A stretch of DNA of 64,000 nucleotides from Palsa-189 sp963803735. GTDB lineage: Bacteria > Acidobacteriota > Terriglobia > Acidiferrales > UBA7541. Positions 31,803 to 40,473 of the stretch are shown in pieces. The stretch lies in NCBI GenBank assembly GCA_963803735.1, contig CAWDNV010000011.1, positions 248,001 to 312,000 on the forward strand, read 5' to 3'. Every line of letters starts with the position of its first letter. Position 1 is the stretch's first letter. The position numbers were made by a program, and so were the translations under genes. The notes beneath the pieces were generated by a model. It was given only the letters and a program-made list of their open reading frames with translations, ran no database searches and had not been told where the DNA came from.

Positions 31803-33728
31803 TTAGGAACTCGACGGCGTGGTAATGCGCCTGAGATTTTCGGCGTTCATCTTCAGCTTCCCTCCCTGCCTCATGCTGTTATCAAGGGACTTGCGGAAAG
31901 CCTCAAAGGCCATGGTGCGGCGCGCATCCAAAAGCTGCTGTTGAACGTCCTGCTGTTGCTTCGCCATGTCCGCGGGGTTGGCATTTTGGCGGTCGAGGAC
32001 TTTATACACGGCCCAATTTGCGCCCAGAGAAACCGCATCACTGGTTTGGCCAACGGACAGACTGAACGCCGGGCCAAGTTGCGCTGCGCCTCCGAGATCG
32101 CTTACTGAGCCCGTGCGAGAGAAAAGATCGCTCGTTTTTGCTTCCAAGCCAAGCGCCTTCGCTGCTTTGGTCAGATCCTCGCCGGACTTGGTACGCTTCG
32201 CCAGGTCTTCCGCGCGGGCTTTTGCGAGATCAGTTGCCTTCTCGTGGCGATAATCAGCCAAGACCCGATCACGAACTTCGGCAAGCGTCGCGGGATGAGC
32301 CGGCTGAACTTCTTTGACCGAAATAACAATATAGCCCTTGTCTGTGTGGATGGGAGAGCTGTCGTCGCCGGGGCGCAGGCGGAAAACCGTTTCGGCGAGT
32401 TCCGGCGAATTGCCGACCTCCGGAATGGGCTGATTAGCCTCGAGAGGCGGCGTTTGTCCCAATTTCAGATTGAACTTTTTCGCTAAATCGTCGATGGAAA
32501 CGCGACCCGACCGGCGGATCTCGGCCGAAATCTGCCCGGAAAGATCCTCGGCCGCGCGCTGCGCTTGATCTTCCTGCAGAGTGCCCAAAATTTGCGGAAA
32601 GACTTCGTCCAGCGTCTGTGTACGGGCGGCCTGACGATCGAGAACCTTGACGATGTGGAATCCGTATTGTGTCTTCACCAGATCGGAAACCGAACCGATG
32701 GGCAACGTGAAAGCCGCTTGCTCGAATTCGGGAACGGTTTGTCCGCGCACGATCCAATCGAGATCGCCGCCCTTGTCTTTGCTCGTGTCCTCGGAGTATT
32801 GCTTGGCAAGGTCGCCGAAATTCGCGCCGCTCTTGGCTTTTTTCAGAACGTCTTCGGCTTTCTTGCGGATTTCTTCGGATTCCGCATCGGTCTTACCTAC
32901 CGTCTTGAACAAGATATGCGCCACGTGGGCACGGTCCGGCTGCTTATACCGATCGATGTGGTCGTTGTAGTAGGCGCGAATTTGATCTTGAGAAATATTG
33001 GCGTGAAGCCGAAGCTGCTCGAGATCAAGAAACGCGTACTGCACGACGCGCCGCTCCGGAACGTTATATCTCCCTTTATTCTTCTCGAAATATGCAGAAA
33101 GATCGGTGTCACTCGCTTCGATTTTGGACTGCAAATCTTCGGGCTTTACGACTACGTAGCTGATCTTGATCTTGTCGTTGCGTCGCCGGAATTCCTGTTG
33201 CACTTCCGCGGGCGAAACGGACATGCCGTCGGTAACGAGCTCGCGGAACTTCTCCTCGAGCAATCCCTGGCCCACGAGATCCTCAAATTCCGGGACTCCC
33301 ATCCCCGAAGCTGCTTCCACCTGCGCCGCGTATTGGTCGTTACCCACAAAGGTGCCGCCCACGAACGCCGTGGGGACTAATTGCCTGATGCGATCTGCGC
33401 GCTCCTGGTCGGTGACGGTAATTCCGAGTTGTTTGGCTTCGATGGCCAACTCTTTCTGGAACACCAATTCATTAAGGACTTGCTGAGCATACAAGGGCTC
33501 CAGCGCAGCTGGAATCGCGCCAGTGCGCTCAATACGTCCCAACTGGGAGCGAATATCCGTAACGGTGATCGACTGGGTATCCACCGTCGCTACTACGTCA
33601 GCCGCGGAGACGCTGTCCGTGCCTTGCCCAGGGATGAGATAAAGGAGCATGCCGACACCGAGCAGCCCAACGATCACGCCGAGCATGATCCGGACACCGA
33701 GGTTTTTCTTATGTAGTGATTTGAACAC
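31803..33728 (-). CDS. ppiD: SurA/PpiD-like periplasmic peptidyl-prolyl isomerase, membrane-anchored
   Basis: 641 residues. A single N-terminal membrane anchor (about 13-33, IMLGVIVGLLGVGMLLYLI) leads into a SurA N-terminal chaperone domain (about 45-260). A parvulin rotamase domain follows at about 266-365: RAHVAHILFKT, FGDLAKQYSEDTSKDKGGDL, YGFHIVKVLDRQ. A second region, from about 400 to the end, resembles a degenerate rotamase plus chaperone helices. The layout is that of PpiD, which helps outer-membrane and exported proteins fold. A consensus promoter lies at 33807-33835. Confidence 0.9.
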   Translation of the reverse strand: MFKSLHKKNLGVRIMLGVIVGLLGVGMLLYLIPGQGTDSVSAADVVATVDTQSITVTDIRSQLGRIERTGAIPAALEPLYAQQVLNELVFQKELAIEAKQLGITVTDQERADRIRQLVPTAFVGGTFVGNDQYAAQVEAASGMGVPEFEDLVGQGLLEEKFRELVTDGMSVSPAEVQQEFRRRNDKIKISYVVVKPEDLQSKIEASDTDLSAYFEKNKGRYNVPERRVVQYAFLDLEQLRLHANISQDQIRAYYNDHIDRYKQPDRAHVAHILFKTVGKTDAESEEIRKKAEDVLKKAKSGANFGDLAKQYSEDTSKDKGGDLDWIVRGQTVPEFEQAAFTLPIGSVSDLVKTQYGFHIVKVLDRQAARTQTLDEVFPQILGTLQEDQAQRAAEDLSGQISAEIRRSGRVSIDDLAKKFNLKLGQTPPLEANQPIPEVGNSPELAETVFRLRPGDDSSPIHTDKGYIVISVKEVQPAHPATLAEVRDRVLADYRHEKATDLAKARAEDLAKRTKSGEDLTKAAKALGLEAKTSDLFSRTGSVSDLGGAAQLGPAFSLSVGQTSDAVSLGANWAVYKVLDRQNANPADMAKQQQDVQQQLLDARRTMAFEAFRKSLDNSMRQGGKLKMNAENLRRITTPSSS

Positions 33729-33806
33729 GTTACCGCCACCTTGCTAGCACGCAGAGGAGCTTCCAGCCATCACATGCAGCGCGCTTTTTATTGTCTTGAA
33801 ACCCTG

Positions 33807-33835
33807 ATTATAGGGCAGCTCGCCCCTGTGCTCAA
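33807..33835 (-). promoter_or_regulatory. Sigma70-type promoter of the ppiD-like gene
   Basis: On the minus strand TTGAGC (33830-33835) and TATAAT (33807-33812) are 17 bp apart. The -10 matches consensus exactly. The ATG at 33728 is about 72 nt beyond the expected start of transcription. Confidence 0.65.
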
Positions 33836-33932
33836 ACGTGAAATCCCGGAAAATCAGACCAAGGGCCACTGCCGCTTTGCAAGCAGGTGGGCTCGATGTT
33901 GTAGGTAGGAGCAACACCCCTAAGTCGTTGTC

Positions 33933-33961
33933 TTGCGACCCCCTATACCGTGTGCTAGATT
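33933..33961 (+). promoter_or_regulatory. Probable promoter of the fecR-like/mreBCD operon
   Basis: TTGCGA (33933-33938) and TAGATT (33956-33961) are separated by 17 bp, 27 bp before the FecR-domain ATG at 33989. It is divergent from the ppiD promoter. A moderate match, supported mainly by spacing and position. Confidence 0.4.
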
Positions 33962-33988
33962 GCGAAACCAGCGTAAAATCACGTTTTT

Positions 33989-35272
33989 ATGCCTGATTCA
34001 CGACAGCTCGGTTCGGCAAAACACGGCAAAGGTCCGGCCATTGAAGTCTATTGGACGGCGATCAGCTACCGCACCGTGGCCACTTACGTGGTGCTGGTGG
34101 TGGTTATTCTGTGCGCGGGCGTGTACCTGGCTCGGCCCGCTTGGCTGGTCAGGGCACTGGACCGCGTGTCGCGCAACTTGGGAGCTGCCCCGGCCAATGC
34201 CGGCGCTTTAGCGCAGAACCAGGCGCGCTTCGTTAACCTGGATGGTAAGGTGGAAATCAAGCGCGTTAACTCAGTCACCTGGGAAAATGCCGATTACCGT
34301 AGCACGCTCGACCGGGGAGATCTGATTCGGACCGGTGACGACGGCGCGGCACGGCTCACCTTCGTGGACGGCACAACCTATACGATCAAAGCAAATTCTT
34401 TCGTGACGGTGGAACAGAATTTTATCGATCGCGATCAAACGACCAGCGTGGGCGTGCACATCAGTTCCGGCGCCGTAGATTTGGCTACGGGAACATGGCA
34501 ATCGCCGCGATCGCGTGCCGAGGTTTCTTTCGCGAACGCGCGAGCATCATTGCAGGAAAATAGCCGCGCGGCAGTTCGCACGGATCCTACTACGGCCGAA
34601 AACCAGATCACGGTTTCCTCCGGCGCGGCGGATATGCAGGTTGGCAATCAACACGTGTCCATCGGCGAGTGGGAACGCGTGAATTTTAATTCGTCGAGTG
34701 GCGCGATAACGAAGACCGCCGTGCTGGCGCCACCCGCCTTGACGTCGCCTTTAAACCTCCAGCCGCTGATCGAAGCAGATCCGAAGCACGCTACTGTGCA
34801 CTTCGCCTGGGCGGCGATTCCCGATGCGGTGAGTTACAGCCTTCGCGTCAGCACGAACTCAATGTTTACGCGTATCGCTGCCGAGAAAACGGTCACCGGG
34901 ACAAGCGCGGACTTGAGCGGGTTCGACCCGGCCGATTATTACTGGAACGTCACAGCAATCGACGCCCACAAGAAAGAAAGCGCGCCAAGCGATGCCTTCA
35001 GGTTTACGCTGATCGCCCAAGGCAAGACCGATGAGATGCTCCTGGAAGTAGATGGCACGCAATTGCACGGCAGCGTGGTGGAGCTCATGGGGCGAACGGA
35101 GCCTAACGCGGCGCTCATTATCAATGGAGAAGCGGTGGCAGACATTCAGCGCGATGGCCATTTCCGCTACTTCACGCAGCCGCTCTCGCGTGGCAGTCAC
35201 GAGATCGTGGTGACCGGGCAGAATCGTCGCGGGGGCACGGCCATCAAGCGCGTGCCTATCGTGATTCCATAA
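33989..35272 (+). CDS. FecR-domain envelope protein upstream of mreB
   Basis: 427 residues. One membrane segment (about 30-50, VATYVVLVVVILCAGVYLA) anchors a periplasmic region. The FecR domain lies at about 75-190 (RGDLIRTGDDGAARLTFVDG, then YTIKANSFVTVEQN). A fibronectin-III-like module (about 255-340, HFAWAAIPDAVSYSLRVSTN) and a C-terminal Ig-like module (about 350-427, VELMGRTEPNAALIINGEA) follow. In siderophore systems FecR relays signals to sigma factors, but domain-alone forms also serve as periplasmic scaffolds. Here it is 26 nt from mreB in the same direction, so a link to envelope growth is plausible but unproven. Confidence 0.8.
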   Translation: MPDSRQLGSAKHGKGPAIEVYWTAISYRTVATYVVLVVVILCAGVYLARPAWLVRALDRVSRNLGAAPANAGALAQNQARFVNLDGKVEIKRVNSVTWENADYRSTLDRGDLIRTGDDGAARLTFVDGTTYTIKANSFVTVEQNFIDRDQTTSVGVHISSGAVDLATGTWQSPRSRAEVSFANARASLQENSRAAVRTDPTTAENQITVSSGAADMQVGNQHVSIGEWERVNFNSSSGAITKTAVLAPPALTSPLNLQPLIEADPKHATVHFAWAAIPDAVSYSLRVSTNSMFTRIAAEKTVTGTSADLSGFDPADYYWNVTAIDAHKKESAPSDAFRFTLIAQGKTDEMLLEVDGTQLHGSVVELMGRTEPNAALIINGEAVADIQRDGHFRYFTQPLSRGSHEIVVTGQNRRGGTAIKRVPIVIP

Positions 35273-35298
35273 AACTGTGTCGCCGGCAAAGGGGAACC

Positions 35299-36369
35299 GT
35301 GGCCACAAACGGCGCGGGAATAAGAATGATCAGTAAAAACGGCTACAACCTTCGATCCGTCTTCAGCCTGTTTTCATCCGATCTGGCCATCGATTTGGGA
35401 ACGGCAAACACGCTGGTATTTTCCAAAGGTAAAGGCATCGTAGTCAACGAACCCTCGATTGTGGCCATCAATAAGAACACCAGCGAGGTGGTGGCTGTAG
35501 GGCGCGAAGCAAAGGACATGCTGGGCCGCACTCCGGGCAACGTGGTGGCCATCAAGCCCATGAAGGATGGAGTGATCGCAGATTTCAAAGTTACGGAAAA
35601 GATGCTGACCTACTTCATCCAGAAGGCCCACAACCGGCGCGTTCTGGTTCATCCACGCATCGTCATTGGCGTGCCCAGCGAAATCACTCCGGTGGAAAAA
35701 CGGGCGGTGCAAGATTCCGCCTATCGCGCCAGGGCGAGCGAGGTCTATCTGGTGGAGCAGGCCATGGCAGCAGCCATTGGCGCCGGGTTACCCATCGAGG
35801 AGCCCTCCGGCAACATGGTTGTGGATATTGGCGGCGGCACAACCGATATCGCCGTAATTTCGATGAGCGGAATCGTCTATTCGCGATCGGTGCGTGTGGC
35901 CGGCAATGAGATGGACGAAGCCGTAATGCACTATTTGAAGCGGAAATACAACCTCCTCGTCGGTGAGCGCACCGCCGAGCAGATCAAGATGGAGATCGGA
36001 TCCGCTTATCCTCTCGAGAAACCGCTGACCATGGAGGTCAAGGGGCGCAATCTGATCGAGGGTGTGCCGCGCACCGTGACGATCGACGACAGCGAAATCC
36101 GCGAGGCGCTCTCTGAATGCATCTCGACGATCTTGAACGCCATTCGCGTAGCGCTGGAGCGCACTCCTCCTGAGCTTTCCGCGGATATCAGCGACCGCGG
36201 CATCGTGCTAACTGGAGGCGGAGCGCTGATTAAGAATTTGGACAAACGCATTCGAGAGGAGACCGGCCTTCCGGTTTCGATTGCGGACGATCCGCTGGCT
36301 TCCGTGGTGTTGGGCACCGGAAAAATGCTCAGTGATTTCCGCCTGCTTCGCTTAGTGTCCATAGACTAG
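35299..36369 (+). CDS. mreB: Rod shape-determining protein MreB
   Basis: 356-residue bacterial actin that forms membrane-associated filaments and guides peptidoglycan elongation. The ATP-binding phosphate-1 motif AIDLGTANTLVF is near residue 31, phosphate-2 VVDIGGGTTDIAVIS about 175, and the adenosine motif GIVLTGGGALIKNLD about 305. I kept the GTG at 35299, preceded by AAAGGGGAA; an in-frame ATG at 35326 is possible. It is the second gene of the fecR-mreB-mreC-mreD run. Confidence 0.96.
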   Translation: MATNGAGIRMISKNGYNLRSVFSLFSSDLAIDLGTANTLVFSKGKGIVVNEPSIVAINKNTSEVVAVGREAKDMLGRTPGNVVAIKPMKDGVIADFKVTEKMLTYFIQKAHNRRVLVHPRIVIGVPSEITPVEKRAVQDSAYRARASEVYLVEQAMAAAIGAGLPIEEPSGNMVVDIGGGTTDIAVISMSGIVYSRSVRVAGNEMDEAVMHYLKRKYNLLVGERTAEQIKMEIGSAYPLEKPLTMEVKGRNLIEGVPRTVTIDDSEIREALSECISTILNAIRVALERTPPELSADISDRGIVLTGGGALIKNLDKRIREETGLPVSIADDPLASVVLGTGKMLSDFRLLRLVSID

Positions 36370-36447
36370 ACAGCGATCAGCCAACGAGTTTGGAAGTAAA
36401 CGGCAAGCCTGTAATTTTTCGTTTGAGGCAATAGAGAGGACTTCTCC

Positions 36448-37563
36448 ATTCCTTCACGCCATCGATCTTTGGCTCTGTTCGCGGCCGCCATGGCCGCTCA
36501 AGTCCTGCTGCTCGCGATTCAGATCAGGCGCGGACAACAGGTGCGTTTGATCCGCGTCTGGGCCATCGAAAGCGTATCCCCTTTGGGGCGCGGCGCGGCG
36601 TGGTCTGTGGACGGAGTTCGGGGCATCTGGAACAACTATGTGGCCTTGCGTCACATGCGCGAGGAGAACGAACAACTCCATACTGAGCTCGGCGAACTCC
36701 GCATGCGCAATTCTCAATTGGAGAGCCGCGCGGCGGAGGCGGATCGCCTCGCAGGATTGCTTGGATTTCGCGACGTGCACACCGAAGTGCAAACGTTGGC
36801 GGCGCGCGTGATCGGGGCAAGTCCAGATCCCTCCAGCCACATGGTTTTCATCAACCGAGGGACACGCGACGGCGTGAAGCGCGATATGGGCGTAATCACT
36901 CCGGAAGGCGTGGTGGGCAAAGTCTTTGCCGTTTATTCGGACACCTCTCAAGTACTGCTGCTCACGGACAAGGAAAGTGGTGTGGGCGCATTGCTGGTGA
37001 CCTCGCGCGCTCAAGGTCCGGTACGCGGTTCGGGCGATCCGCTGCTCGGACTTGAGTACATCGGCAATGACGTCAAAATTGAGCAGGGCGAAAAGATACT
37101 CACCTCAGGCCAGGATCGGATTTTCCCAAAGGATTTGCCGGTCGGTACGGTCGTGCAAGTGCAACCGGACCGCCGCAGCCCGTTCCAGAAAATATCGGTA
37201 AAGCCTGCGGCGCGGCTGGACGGACTCGAGGAAGTTCTGGTGCTGCTCACACGACAGGAATTTACACTTCGCAAGGACACCGATAAAACCGCGCCTGTTC
37301 CCGTTGCGTCTGTGACCTCGACCAAGTCTGCGACGCTTGCGACGGCCCCCGCAGCTCCGACGGCTCCTAAACCTGTGGCTTCAGTGACATCGATTAAAAC
37401 GACGACGCCTGCGCCACCTAAACCGGTAAAGCCACCGGCGCCGCCCAAGCCTGTGGCTTCCGTGACGTCGCCTAAGCCTGCTCCTTCAGAGGAGCCATCC
37501 GAAGCGGCGGAGCCCGAGACTCCGCCAGCGTCAGAGACTCAAGAAACGCCGAGCAATCCGTGA
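36448..37563 (+). CDS. mreC: Rod shape-determining protein MreC, probable ATT start, low-complexity tail
   Basis: 371 residues if started at ATT (36448). This codon has GAGAGGA 7 nt upstream and restores the usual MreC start (PSRHRSLALFAAAMAAQVLL) with its transmembrane segment. The only standard codon nearby, TTG at 36469, has no ribosome binding site, and a stop at 36424 closes the frame above. A coiled coil (about residues 70-105, REENEQLHTELGELRMRNSQ) and the two-barrel MreC domain (about 110-275) follow, giving the periplasmic scaffold that links MreB to the cell-wall synthases. From about 285 the protein is a Pro/Ala/Thr-rich tail with three PVASVTS repeats. Confidence 0.88.
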   Translation: MPSRHRSLALFAAAMAAQVLLLAIQIRRGQQVRLIRVWAIESVSPLGRGAAWSVDGVRGIWNNYVALRHMREENEQLHTELGELRMRNSQLESRAAEADRLAGLLGFRDVHTEVQTLAARVIGASPDPSSHMVFINRGTRDGVKRDMGVITPEGVVGKVFAVYSDTSQVLLLTDKESGVGALLVTSRAQGPVRGSGDPLLGLEYIGNDVKIEQGEKILTSGQDRIFPKDLPVGTVVQVQPDRRSPFQKISVKPAARLDGLEEVLVLLTRQEFTLRKDTDKTAPVPVASVTSTKSATLATAPAAPTAPKPVASVTSIKTTTPAPPKPVKPPAPPKPVASVTSPKPAPSEEPSEAAEPETPPASETQETPSNP

Positions 37564-37580
37564 AGGCAGATTACTAGACT

Positions 37581-38102
37581 ATGGACATGGAAATTCACGC
37601 GCCGTACGACCAGCACATAGAAGTTCACAAGTATTACGCCGGTACTGTTTTAGCTGTGGTCGTTCTGGCGCTGGCGCTTGAGGCTCTGCTGCCCGTGTAC
37701 TTCCGGTCGGCGGCAATCCTGGAGCTTCCGCTTCTGATTACGATTTATTTCGGCCTGAGCCGGAGAAATCCCTCGTCTGGACTTTTGCTGGGAATGGTCG
37801 TTGGGCTGGCGCAGGACAGCCTTGGGCATACACCGTTCGGAATGTATGGAATCGCCAAGACTGCGGTCGGCTTCGTTGCTTCCTCTTTCGGTTCACGGAT
37901 CGACGTAGACCATCCTATCAGCCGGTTCCTTCTGACTTTCGTCTTCTTTCATCTTCATAACGCCGTGCTCGTCCTGACTGACCGGATTTTGCTGGGGCAG
38001 CACGAGCCCTATCTGGAGATGAGGCTGATCATTGCTTCGCTGGTAAATTCTGTCGTGGCAGTTGTCTTATACCCGCTTCTGGATCGACTGCGCAAAACGT
38101 AA
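37581..38102 (+). CDS. mreD: Rod shape-determining protein MreD
   Basis: 173-residue inner-membrane protein of the elongasome. Five hydrophobic segments are visible, and the MreD pattern around residues 65-110 (SGLLLGMVVGLAQDSLGHTP, then FGMYGIAKTAVGF) is clear. It begins 17 nt after mreC. In most bacteria mrdA (PBP2) and rodA follow mreD; here the operon ends and a minus-strand DoxX gene comes next. Confidence 0.92.
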   Translation: MDMEIHAPYDQHIEVHKYYAGTVLAVVVLALALEALLPVYFRSAAILELPLLITIYFGLSRRNPSSGLLLGMVVGLAQDSLGHTPFGMYGIAKTAVGFVASSFGSRIDVDHPISRFLLTFVFFHLHNAVLVLTDRILLGQHEPYLEMRLIIASLVNSVVAVVLYPLLDRLRKT

Positions 38103-38159
38103 GCTGCCGCAACTTAGTCGCCGCTTAACTTTCCATCGAAAAGAGCACGGGCGCGTTCA

Positions 38160-38666
38160 TCAAAATAACCATGTGTGCGGAAAGCGGCGCTTCAAAACTC
38201 CATCGATGCCCAAAGAGCGGCCGGCGGAAGCTGAAACGAAAATCAGGTGCAACAGTATGAGGACGCGGTTGTAGTTGACGGTTCCACCGCCGGCGGCATA
38301 TGCGACCGAAAACAGAATGTTGAAGTTGTAGAACGCACCGAAAAGCGAGGAAATCCTCACCAGATAGCCCACTAGTAACGAAAGCCCGATGGAAATTTCG
38401 CCGAAAGCCGAAAGATAACTAAACAAATGGCCATGAGGGATGACAAATCCCTCGATGAACGCACGATGCCACGCGAGCGGATCTTTTTGTATGCCGTTCA
38501 GCAATTGACGGGGCAACACCTCGCCACTTAAGAAACGCCCGGAAACTTTAGGCCAAGCAACGAGAAGGAATAGAACGCCGATCAGAATGCGCACAAGAGC
38601 AAGATAACCGAGATAGGTGGGCTGCTTGAAATTACTGGCGATGGATCCACCCGAGTCCAATCTCAT
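38160..38666 (-). CDS. DoxX-family membrane protein
   Basis: 168 residues with four hydrophobic segments. The pattern RILIGVLFLLVAWPKVSGRF (about residues 26-45) and FGEISIGLSLLVGYLVRISS (about 88-107) belong to the DoxX/SURF4-like family, some members of which are subunits of thiosulfate:quinone oxidoreductase or respond to oxidative stress. No partner subunit is nearby and a specific role cannot be assigned. Confidence 0.8.
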   Translation of the reverse strand: MRLDSGGSIASNFKQPTYLGYLALVRILIGVLFLLVAWPKVSGRFLSGEVLPRQLLNGIQKDPLAWHRAFIEGFVIPHGHLFSYLSAFGEISIGLSLLVGYLVRISSLFGAFYNFNILFSVAYAAGGGTVNYNRVLILLHLIFVSASAGRSLGIDGVLKRRFPHTWLF

Positions 38667-38828
38667 TCGTGGTCCTTCAATCGGTTTTTGGCAGCCGATT
38701 TCGGCACCGAGTTTCGCTGACTGCGTTTACGGCGATCCGTTTATGCCACTAATTTCCGGCCCGCACAATGACTTGTGAAACACAAAGCAGATGAGTAGAA
38801 TCCGCGACGGATTCGGAAGGAGCTGGTG

Positions 38829-39695
38829 ATGTGGAAGGCTTTCGTTAGTTCGGCAATTTTGTTCGTTGTGGCCGGGGTGTTCTGTTCGCTTGCATACGCT
38901 CAGACGACGCAACAACCAAACTCCTCCGTTGCTGCGCCTGTCGACGGCTGGACCGGGCAGCGCGTTCCGCAAAATCAGCCGGCAGGTCCCGCTCCGCGTC
39001 ACGACATCTTTGGAATTTGGGATCCCGGGAATGGCGGAATACAAGCCATGGGCGCGGCCGCCATGCCAGAAGACGGGAAAGCGGAGCATAAATTGCCCTA
39101 TACGCCGGCCGGCTTGGAGGCGCTGAACCTCACGAAACCGAGCAATGGATCGAGAAGTGTTCTTCCCGGAGACACGAATGATCCGGTCGTGACGTGTAAT
39201 CCGCAGGGACTTCCCCGCGAAGATCTATATGAACTCAGGACCACGCAGATTCTGCAAACGCCGGCCAGCGTCATGGTGCTCTACGAATTCGGGAAAGTAT
39301 GGCGCACCATCTGGACCGACGGGCGAGACTTCCCCAAAAATGCTGCAGCAAGGTGGTTTGGGTATTCCATCGGTAAGTGGGAAGACGACTATACATTTGT
39401 CGTGCAGACCTGCTGCATCAATGACGAAACGTGGGTCGACCGAGCGGGTCGTCCGCACAGTCCTGATTTGCGCGTCGAAGAGCGCTTTCACCGTGTCGAC
39501 GCCAATGCTCTGGAGCTCACGGTGACGATTACCGACCCGAAGATGTACACAAAGCCTTGGATCGCTCTGAATAAATTGCCGTTCAAGCTGCAATCGTGGA
39601 ATTTCGACGTCACGGAGATGCTGTGTTCGCCGCTAGAGCTTGCCCAATACAACAGATTTATTGGCAATCCGGCGAGCGACAAGGACAGCAAATAG
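38829..39695 (+). CDS. Secreted protein of unknown function
   Basis: 288 residues. The ATG at 38829 has GGAAGGAG 6 nt upstream; a GTG one codon earlier is less likely. The signal peptide covers residues 1-24 (ending SLAYAQ). The mature part contains FGYSIGKWEDDYTFVVQTCC, RPHSPDLRVEERFHRVDANA, and LTVTITDPKMYTKPW. I have seen this layout in large families of unannotated exported proteins from Acidobacteriota and environmental Proteobacteria, with no assigned function. Four cysteines could form disulfides. It stands alone with its own short leader. Confidence 0.75.
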   Translation: MWKAFVSSAILFVVAGVFCSLAYAQTTQQPNSSVAAPVDGWTGQRVPQNQPAGPAPRHDIFGIWDPGNGGIQAMGAAAMPEDGKAEHKLPYTPAGLEALNLTKPSNGSRSVLPGDTNDPVVTCNPQGLPREDLYELRTTQILQTPASVMVLYEFGKVWRTIWTDGRDFPKNAAARWFGYSIGKWEDDYTFVVQTCCINDETWVDRAGRPHSPDLRVEERFHRVDANALELTVTITDPKMYTKPWIALNKLPFKLQSWNFDVTEMLCSPLELAQYNRFIGNPASDKDSK

Positions 39696-39803
39696 AATTC
39701 GACGCCACAGCTACATCGGAAAGATCCCCGATAACCTAAAGCGGAGAACCTTAAGTGTGCGCCCACAGCAGCAGCAAACGGACTGTGTTAACTTAACTTC
39801 CGC

Positions 39804-40457
39804 ATGACAAAAAGAATTGGCGTGCTGCTCAGCGGTCGCGGTTCCAATTTCGAAGCGCTCGCTGATAGCGCGGCAGCGGGCCGCATTCCCGATGCTGAAA
39901 TTTCGATTGTCATCAGCAATCGCGAAGACGCACAGGGCCTCCGGCGAGCCGCGGAACGCCGCATTCCCGCGCGGGTGATTCCGTCAAAGGGAGTGGAACG
40001 GGAAGCCTACGACCGCCTTGTCGTCGCGGCGCTGAAGGAAGCTCGGGTCGATCTGGTTTGTCTGGCCGGGTTCATGCGTCTTCTTTCGCCTTACTTTGTG
40101 GCGGCATTTCGCGGCCGCATTCTAAATATCCATCCGTCGCTCCTGCCGTCTTTTCCCGGACTCGAATCCCAGCGCCAGGCCCTCGACTATGGAGTGAAGT
40201 TCAGCGGCTGCACCGTGCATTTCGTGGATGAAAATCTCGATGCGGGCCCCATTGTCAAGCAGGCGATTGTTCCCATTGAGCCCGCCGACACGGATGAAAC
40301 TCTCGCCGCGCGCATTCTGCGCGAAGAGCATCGCATCTACACGGAGGCTGTTCGCCTCGTGCTCTCTGGCAAATTCCGCATCGAAGGCCGTCGCGTCCTG
40401 CCTACCGTCGAAGAAACCCAGGAGGGACGCCTGACCGAGCGCGCGAAGCACCACTAG
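39804..40457 (+). CDS. purN: Phosphoribosylglycinamide formyltransferase
   Basis: 217-residue GAR transformylase for step three of de novo purine synthesis, using 10-formyltetrahydrofolate. The N-terminal GVLLSGRGSNFEALAD binds the GAR phosphate. The catalytic Asn-His-Asp set is visible in RILNIHPSLLPSFPG (about residue 106) and GCTVHFVDENLDAGPI (about 137). Length is normal. tyrS follows after 16 nt on the same strand; no other pur gene is near. Confidence 0.95.
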   Translation: MTKRIGVLLSGRGSNFEALADSAAAGRIPDAEISIVISNREDAQGLRRAAERRIPARVIPSKGVEREAYDRLVVAALKEARVDLVCLAGFMRLLSPYFVAAFRGRILNIHPSLLPSFPGLESQRQALDYGVKFSGCTVHFVDENLDAGPIVKQAIVPIEPADTDETLAARILREEHRIYTEAVRLVLSGKFRIEGRRVLPTVEETQEGRLTERAKHH

Positions 40458-40473
40458 GTTCACTTCATCATCG

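Noticed and set aside
32565..33380. 271-codon open frame opposite the PpiD-like gene
   Set aside because: Runs through the rotamase region of a certain gene; no start signal.
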